Below are positions 60,341-64,000 of a stretch of DNA of 64,000 bases, piece after piece (the first letter of the stretch is position 1; each line of letters opens with the position of its first letter). This stretch comes from BOG-908 sp963848205 (GTDB lineage: Bacteria > Pseudomonadota > Alphaproteobacteria > Acetobacterales > Acetobacteraceae), in NCBI GenBank assembly GCA_963848205.1, contig CAWKCV010000003.1:186001-250000 (forward strand), given 5' to 3'. The translations under genes and the position numbers were made by a program. The notes under the pieces were generated by a model, which worked only from the letters and a program-made list of their open reading frames with translations, was not told the origin of the DNA and made no database searches.

Positions 60341-61048
60341 TCACTCCCGCCGAAACGTCGCCACCAAAACATCCCGATAAGCCTCTTCCCCCGCCACCAG
60401 CGGCACGATCGCCGTCACCCCATGATACACACGCCCGTCGTCCACCAGCGCGCTCTCCAGCGGCGTGGTGAGCGTGAAGCTCCCCAGCCGGCGGCGCTGC
60501 AGGTCGTGGATCGAGGTCTCGCCGCTGGCCACGTTCTGCCGGCGCACCAGCATCACCAGCACCCAGTCCACCCCGTCGCGGTGCAGGCCCTCCGGCGTCG
60601 GCTGGGCCGCTTCGCCGGGCCTTGCCTCGATGCGGAACTGGTGGATTTCCACGTGCCAAGAGGGCGGGCGATGGGCCGGCGCGGTGCAGGCGGTGAAGAT
60701 GGCGTGTGTGGCGTGCAGGATGGCGAGCAGCGCCGGATGGGTGCCGATGGCATCGGCCACCGGTTCGAACCAGCGTTCCAGCCCGCCGTTCAGCGCGTTA
60801 TAGTCGCGGCTCTGGTAATGCGGCTGGTGCGGTTTGCGTCGCACGCCGTCTGCACTGACCGAGAAAGCCGCATGGCGCCGGCGCCGGTAGCGGCCGCCAT
60901 CGGCCATGTAGGTGTCCAGCCCCAGATCGTTCCAGCTTGCGGCGAAGGTGGGCCAGTCGGCGAGCGCTTCGGCGCCGAGCAGGGTGGCGAAGGCGTCGGC
61001 GGGGACGTGGGAAAAGCCTTGGGCTTGCAGGTCTTGTTCGATGGTCAT
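60341..61048 (-). CDS. 2OG-Fe(II) dioxygenase (PF10014-like)
   Basis: 235 residues. The C-terminal half holds the iron motif H-x-D in EGLHRDGVDWVLVMLVRRQN near 162-181, then SGETSIHDLQRRRLGSFTLT, and the distal His in DDGRVYHGVTAIVPL near 210; 'EAYRDVLVATFRRE' ends the protein. This pattern matches the amino-acid-type dioxygenases related to L-isoleucine dioxygenase (2OG-Fe_Oxy_2). It would hydroxylate an amino acid or a carrier-bound substrate using 2-oxoglutarate and O2. Start ATG at 61048. It converges with the AMP ligase; a functional link is only suggested by proximity. Confidence 0.87.
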   Translation of the reverse strand: MTIEQDLQAQGFSHVPADAFATLLGAEALADWPTFAASWNDLGLDTYMADGGRYRRRRHAAFSVSADGVRRKPHQPHYQSRDYNALNGGLERWFEPVADAIGTHPALLAILHATHAIFTACTAPAHRPPSWHVEIHQFRIEARPGEAAQPTPEGLHRDGVDWVLVMLVRRQNVASGETSIHDLQRRRLGSFTLTTPLESALVDDGRVYHGVTAIVPLVAGEEAYRDVLVATFRRE

Positions 61049-61052
61049 GAGG

Positions 61053-61186
61053 TAAGGAAGGCCTTCTTTTCTGAAGAAAAGAAGCAAAAGACTTTTTCTC
61101 CGCTGTCGCGCGGCTCGTCGTGAGCATCGCGGCCGCGGAATAAGAGTTTTTTGGTTCTTGTTTTCAAAAAAGGACCGCTTGCCTTC
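61053..61186. repeat. Palindromic element, two-armed
   Basis: Left arm GGAAGGCCTTCTTTTCTGAAGA followed by AAAGACTTTTTCTCCGCTGTCGCGC; core GCATCGCGGCCGCGG; right arm TTTTGGTTCTTGTTTTCAAAAAAGGACC. Located upstream of the dioxygenase and at the end of mscS. Confidence 0.82.
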
Positions 61187-63668
61187 ATTGCGTGTTCCCC
61201 AAAGCAGCCGGCGGCGGCGATTGCTCAACCTGGCCCTGCCGAATGCCCGCCTCCTCGCGCCCGGCCGCGGGGCGCTCGGGCATGCTGTGGGAATAGACCG
61301 TCTGCACCGGCGTGGCGATGCGCACGCCCTCGTCCTTGAAGCGGATCGCCATGCGCCGGTTGAACTCGCGTTGCACCGCCCAGCGGCCGGCATCCGTGCA
61401 CACGATCTGGCCGACGATGGTCAGGATGCCGGCATCTACCCGGTCCACGCCCCAGAGCTGGAAGTCGCTGCGCATGGTGTCGGCGAACCGGCTCTCGCCG
61501 CGCATCGTGCGCGCGATGTCGCTGAGGAGGTCGCACACCCGGTCGCTGTCCTCCTCGAAGGGTATGCTGACACTGACAGCCGCGTTGCCGATGCCGCGGT
61601 TGACGTTGGTGACGGTGGAGACCGAGCTGAACGGGATGATGTGCACCGAACCGTCGCCGGCGCGCAGGCGCATGGTGCGGATCGAAAGATTTTCGACCGC
61701 GCCGGACAGGCCGGCCACCGTCACCCAGTCGCCCACCTGCATCGCGTTCTCCAGCAGCAGGAAGATGCCGGTGATGAAATCCTGCACCAGCTTCTGGCTG
61801 CCGAAGCCGATGGCGACACCAAGGATGCCGGCGCCGGCCAGAAGGGGGGCGATATTGACGCCCACTTCGGAGAGTGCGGACAGGCCGAACACTGCGATGA
61901 GAGCGGCGAGCAGGACGGTGCGCAAAATCGGCAGCAGCGTGCGCAGGCGGGCGGCGCGCGCCAGTTGAGTCTGGCGCGAGAGGCGGGCCAGGTGGCTGTC
62001 GATGGACGCGTTCACGCCTTCCCACACGGCGATGGCGACGGCGGCGGCGATCAGGATGTCGAGGCTGGCCGAGACGAGCCGGCCGCCGAGCGCGTTGGTG
62101 TGGAACCAGCGCAGCGTGTCGAGCCCCCAAGCCTGCAGCAGTGCGAGCCCGGTGAGCACGAAGATGATACCGACGACCGCACGGCGGAGCAGCGGGTAGT
62201 AGCGGTCGGCACGCTGTTCGAGGCCGGGATGGCGCGCGATCGCTTCGGGCGAGATGCGGAACAGGCGGTCGAGCCCGCCGAGCAGCACGATGGCGGCCAG
62301 CCGGGCGACGACAAGCACGCCGATCGTGGTCAGGAACACGTGCCAGATGCGCACGTAGCCGTTGCGGACTTCGGCCGCCCAGACCAGCCACAATCCGATG
62401 ATGTAAAAGATGGCCACCAGGTGCCACACGGAGGCCAGCCGGTTGCGCAGGCGCCCGCCCGGCCCGGGGTTGGCGCGTTTGGAGCGCAGATGGGCCGCCA
62501 CCGATCCGCGGCATTGCAGCACGACCACCGCCAGGCAGAGATGCACGACCAGGAACACTGCCTTGAGGAAGGCCGCGTTGGCTTGCGCCGGCAGGCCGAA
62601 GAGGTTGCCGATCTGGCTGGCGGCAAAGCCGAACGCGCCGAGGGCGAAGATGCGGCGCACCCATATCACCGCATACAGCGCGCCTTCGTCGCTCACATGG
62701 AGCAGGCGCAAGGCGGGATAGCGCGGCTGGACGAACATGCGGGTGACCGCGGTGGCCAGCCGGCAGACGATGTAGGCGACGATGGCCGCCTGCAGCACGT
62801 CGCGCTGATGCGGGCTGGCGAACAGGGCGCCGGCGTAGCCCACGCCGAGGAACACGCCCATCGGCAGCAGGTCGAGCAGAAAGCCCAGCAGCACGAAGGG
62901 TAATCGCTGCATGGCGCGTACGGTGCGGGCGAACCGCCGGCGGCGCAGCACGGTCTCGACGATGGCCGCTTCATGTTCCGTCGCCGGCAGGGCGGGCTCG
63001 GCCGGCGGTTCATCGGCGCCGGCGGGCGCGTCGGCCGCGTCCACGGCCGCCTGCACGCGTGCCGCTGATGCGTCGGTGCCGCGGGCGCTGTCGCCGGGGG
63101 AAGGTTCGAGCTCCGCGTGCGCATCGCCGGCGATGGGTGCGGCGCGGGCGATGGCGCGCATCGGCCGGCGCAGCAACGCCCACACGCCCCACTCCGCCAG
63201 GCCGGCCAGTGCCAGCACAAGGGCGAGGCGCCAGGCGGCATCGAGCGCGCGGTCTCGGCGCGCCGGGTCGTCCATCGTGCGCAGGGTGAACCGCCACACG
63301 CTCGGCAGGTCGCCCAGCACGCGGCCGAAGCTGACTGCCTGGCTGGACAGGCCGGTCAGCCAGGTCGAGCCCTCCTTGAGCAGTTGCGCACCGACGCTGT
63401 TGGGCGCCAGCGGTACGGCGGAGGCAGGCTTTGGCGGGTTCACCACCTGCGTGGCTTTCTGCAGCGTCTCGAGCGTGGCAGTGAAGGCGGCGCGTTTCTG
63501 CGGATCGTTCAGCAGGTCGATCATCTGGTGCGCTTCGGCCGGCGTCAGCGCGGGTGCGGTGGGCGGTTTGGCGGCTTCGGCGGGTTTGGGCAGGGCGGCG
63601 GCGGGAAGCTGCGCCGAGGCTGGATGCACCGCGAGCAGCAGCAGCAGCGCGCACGCCCAGGGGTGCAT
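61185..63668 (-). CDS. Large MscS-family mechanosensitive channel
   Basis: 827 residues. After a signal-peptide-like start (MHPWACALLLLLAVHPASAQ) a long periplasmic/helical region with an Ala/Pro-rich linker precedes about eight membrane segments. The MscS pore and beta domain are at the C-terminal end: PLLAGAGILGVAIGFGSQKL near 612-631 (pore helix), VQDFITGIFLLLENAMQVGD, VENLSIRTMRLRAGDGSVHI and IPFSSVSTVTNVNRGIGNAA. It releases solutes at hypo-osmotic shock. Start ATG at 63668 is preferred (upstream ATG 63704 would lie in the divergent gene). Length is typical of the larger MscS subfamily. Confidence 0.93.
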   Translation of the reverse strand: MHPWACALLLLLAVHPASAQLPAAALPKPAEAAKPPTAPALTPAEAHQMIDLLNDPQKRAAFTATLETLQKATQVVNPPKPASAVPLAPNSVGAQLLKEGSTWLTGLSSQAVSFGRVLGDLPSVWRFTLRTMDDPARRDRALDAAWRLALVLALAGLAEWGVWALLRRPMRAIARAAPIAGDAHAELEPSPGDSARGTDASAARVQAAVDAADAPAGADEPPAEPALPATEHEAAIVETVLRRRRFARTVRAMQRLPFVLLGFLLDLLPMGVFLGVGYAGALFASPHQRDVLQAAIVAYIVCRLATAVTRMFVQPRYPALRLLHVSDEGALYAVIWVRRIFALGAFGFAASQIGNLFGLPAQANAAFLKAVFLVVHLCLAVVVLQCRGSVAAHLRSKRANPGPGGRLRNRLASVWHLVAIFYIIGLWLVWAAEVRNGYVRIWHVFLTTIGVLVVARLAAIVLLGGLDRLFRISPEAIARHPGLEQRADRYYPLLRRAVVGIIFVLTGLALLQAWGLDTLRWFHTNALGGRLVSASLDILIAAAVAIAVWEGVNASIDSHLARLSRQTQLARAARLRTLLPILRTVLLAALIAVFGLSALSEVGVNIAPLLAGAGILGVAIGFGSQKLVQDFITGIFLLLENAMQVGDWVTVAGLSGAVENLSIRTMRLRAGDGSVHIIPFSSVSTVTNVNRGIGNAAVSVSIPFEEDSDRVCDLLSDIARTMRGESRFADTMRSDFQLWGVDRVDAGILTIVGQIVCTDAGRWAVQREFNRRMAIRFKDEGVRIATPVQTVYSHSMPERPAAGREEAGIRQGQVEQSPPPAALGNTQ

Positions 63669-63697
63669 AAACGTGCGGCGTGGCTTATGTCCGTGAG

Positions 63698-63886
63698 ATG
63701 ACATCGTTTCTGATGATCCTTCTGGGCGCCACTCTGCTGGGCCTGCTCGTCGTACTCGGCATGGGCATGCTGGGTGTGGTGCGCGGCGGCGATCCACGCC
63801 GATCCAACGCCCTCATGCGCGCCCGCGTTCTTCTGCAAGGCGTGGCGCTGGCGCTGATGGCGGTCTTGTTGCTGTCCAGGAAGTAG
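63698..63886 (+). CDS. HIG1 / twin-transmembrane small protein
   Basis: 62 residues with two membrane helices, MTSFLMILLGATLLGLLVVL (1-20) and ARVLLQGVALALMAVLLLSR, joined by a loop with GDPRRSNALMRARV. This is the HIG1 domain (hypoxia-induced protein) as found in alphaproteobacteria and mitochondria, where it associates with respiratory complexes. The role here is inferred. It is divergent from mscS; start ATG 63698, while an in-frame ATG 18 bases earlier is less likely. Confidence 0.85.
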   Translation: MTSFLMILLGATLLGLLVVLGMGMLGVVRGGDPRRSNALMRARVLLQGVALALMAVLLLSRK

Positions 63887-63974
63887 GAAGGCCGCCGTCG
63901 CGCGCTCGAGGCGAGCTCGCGACAGCTTAGCAAAAGTCTTTTGGTCCTCTTCAGAAAAGGACTGCTTCCTTCAC
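63887..63974. repeat. Palindromic element, partly two-armed
   Basis: Core GAGCTCGCGACAGCTTAGC, then AAAAGTCTTTTGGTCCTCTTC and AGAAAAGGACTGCTTCC. On the minus strand it reads KEAVLF then TGA at 63951-63953, the end of the gene cut by the window. Confidence 0.78.
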
Positions 63975-64000
63975 CTTGCCCAACGCCACGTCCACCTGCT
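63951..64000 (-). CDS. C-terminal fragment of an unidentified gene (5' beyond window)
   Basis: Only the last 15 residues are inside the window: QVDVALGKVKEAVLF-stop. The last five or so residues and the TGA are element-derived. The family cannot be identified from this fragment. Confidence 0.6.
   Translation of the reverse strand, partial: QVDVALGKVKEAVLF

Noticed and set aside
1..64000. tRNA, rRNA, CRISPR arrays or insertion sequences
   Set aside because: No repeats with regular spacers, no transposase or integrase frame and no tRNA-like cloverleaf were seen; the many repeats are the palindromic element family.

Overview
The window is GC-rich and densely coded on both strands. It looks like chromosomal DNA of an alphaproteobacterium, most likely of the family Acetobacteraceae or a close relative. 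The evidence is the purN-purM / CDP-alcohol transferase - permease - hdaA - ppk block, the lipA-COQ10 pair, a class II DAHP synthase, DUF2256 and HIG1 genes, and many GC-rich codons with GTG, TTG and possibly CTG starts. The assignment is inference from gene content. I see no rRNA, tRNA, CRISPR array, insertion sequence, phage gene or replication origin. No stretch longer than 300 bases lacks a gene; the longest gaps (about 200-230 bases near 39.1, 41.9 and 52.9 kb) are described below.

Layout. 0-5 kb: end of a TonB-dependent receptor, a DmeF-type cation efflux protein, an MBL-fold hydrolase with a DUF2256 gene overlapping its end, an M20 dipeptidase, a small secreted protein and a TfoX-like protein. 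5-13.5 kb: a DUF445 membrane protein, then carA - unknown gene - carB on the minus strand; divergent from them, lipA and a COQ10/RatA-like gene. 13.5-24 kb: an EF-hand protein, an APC transporter, a divergent PEP carboxylase, and a tight minus-strand operon (CDP-alcohol transferase, AI-2E-type permease, hdaA, ppk, pgpA, cinA-like). 24-31 kb: purM-purN, a coiled-coil membrane protein, a DUF3108-like protein, a succinate-semialdehyde dehydrogenase and glutathione reductase. 31-42 kb: a secreted PNGase A-like protein, glpD-glpK, a class II DAHP synthase, an APC permease and a divergent TonB receptor. 42-49 kb: a surface-glycan-like block with two paralogous methyltransferases and three glycosyltransferases. 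49-64 kb: argG, an SMP-30 protein, acyl-CoA thioesterase, an SH3-like protein, a pabB/pabC - sco - PCuAC cluster for folate and copper delivery, a 1043-residue FAAL-like AMP ligase with TPR tail, a 2OG-Fe dioxygenase, an MscS channel and a HIG1 protein.

The most striking feature is a family of AT-rich palindromic intergenic elements, at least 17 copies. Their arms read like AGTCCTTTTTTGA-AAAAAAGGACC and are followed by AAAAACTTTTGC. Many copies are two inverted arms around a core containing CGCGACAGCGGA. The elements sit directly against genes and repeatedly supply the last codons and the stop of the preceding gene, giving tails such as (K/E)AVLF-stop in purN, pabC, a methyltransferase and a gene cut by the window end, with variants in carB, pabB and the AMP ligase. 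In two places they appear to supply the start codon and N terminus instead. Between pabB and pabC an element fragment puts a TAA between two coding regions that are otherwise in one frame. This is the best candidate for an undescribed system in the window.
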